In this document: positions 13,629-13,792 of the stretch, in pieces
Layout: each line of letters starts with the position of its first letter
Position numbering within the stretch: the first letter of the stretch is position 1
DNA from: CAZHEV01 sp964531335 [NCBI: uncultured bacterium]
Lineage (GTDB): Bacteria > Eisenbacteria > RBG-16-71-46 > CAZHEV01
Assembly: GCA_964531335.1 (NCBI GenBank)
Contig: CAZHEV010000001.1
Span: 1 to 13,792 of the forward strand
Direction of reading: 5' to 3'
Length of the DNA stretch: 13,792 nt
Notes under the pieces: model-generated
Database searches by the model: none
What the model saw: only the letters and a program-made list of their open reading frames with translations
Told to the model about the DNA's origin: nothing
Program-made: the position numbers and the translations under genes

Positions 13629-13792
13629 ATGCGAGAAGTGCTGGAGGTCTGGCGCGATACCAGGGCCATAGTGCTTGTGGCCGTAACGGCGGCTTTGTAC
13701 GCGGCGATTCTGATCCCCATGAAAGTCCTCATGCCGTTGATTCCCGGCTTCACTGAAGTGAGGCCGGGAAACGTGCTTCCCATACTCTTCTC
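13629..13792 (+). CDS. Probable ECF-transporter S component (partial, runs off the right edge)
   Basis: Only the first 54 residues are in the window. They begin MREVLEVWRDTRAIVLVAV, continue into a hydrophobic helix (AALYAAILIPMKVLMPLIPG) and end FTEVRPGNVLPILF. The pattern of a short amphipathic N-terminus, an early membrane helix, then a PGFTE-RP motif, resembles the substrate-binding S components of energy-coupling-factor vitamin/metabolite transporters (QueT/CblT-like groups). The assignment rests on recalled family likeness. The substrate cannot be named from this part. GGAGG 7 nt before the ATG strongly supports the start. Transporter partner genes, if present, lie beyond the window. 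Confidence 0.6.
   Translation, partial: MREVLEVWRDTRAIVLVAVTAALYAAILIPMKVLMPLIPGFTEVRPGNVLPILF

Overview
The window is a GC-rich, gene-dense piece of bacterial chromosome. It carries one leftward gene at the left edge, then a long run of rightward genes reaching the right edge. The closest guess at its origin is an uncultured bacterium of the FCB/candidate-phylum type (Eisenbacteria/Krumholzibacteria-like). This is an inference from three things: a secreted peptidase ending in an Fn3 plus FlgD-like/T9SS-sorting-like module, a split nuo gene cluster, and GC-rich codon use that still favours ATA for Ile and AGA/AGG for Arg. No rRNA, tRNA, CRISPR array, transposase or phage gene was seen. The content is mostly conserved housekeeping genes, and I do not see a clear new defence or mobile system.

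Layout. Positions 17-607 (minus) encode an ECF sigma factor. Its divergent neighbour at 740-2734 is a secreted M28 zinc aminopeptidase. The 132-bp gap between them holds back-to-back sigma70-like promoters and an inverted repeat in the sigma-factor leader. An unrecognised secreted helical protein follows (2847-3674) with its own likely promoter. Next is a tight run of conserved genes: cutA (3730-4068), a SAM hydrolase/DUF62 protein overlapping it (4026-4841), an RNase Z-like metallo-beta-lactamase-fold hydrolase (4866-5618) and a rhomboid protease (5655-6371). A 242-bp gap with an ambiguous small antisense reading frame precedes a Mut7-C/zinc-ribbon protein (6614-7123) that lacks one expected acidic residue.

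The right half is nuoJ-nuoK-nuoL-nuoM-nuoN (7244-13020), the membrane-arm, proton-pumping half of respiratory complex I. It has its own promoter and a leader hairpin. The genes are nearly contiguous (0, 1 and 15 nt gaps, then a 14-nt overlap), so they look translationally coupled. All the charged pump residues I looked for are present (GluTM5 and LysTM7 in L/M/N, two Glu in K). The peripheral-arm genes nuoA-I are not next to them, so they must be elsewhere or absent. After nuoN come a SLOG/TIGR00725-family nucleotide-binding protein (13072-13572) and, behind a strong GC hairpin, the start of a membrane protein resembling an ECF-transporter S component (13629 to the edge).

The points most worth a second look are the degenerate catalytic motif of the Mut7-C protein, the divergent sigma/peptidase control region, the stand-alone nuoJKLMN module with its leader hairpin, and the unidentified secreted protein.
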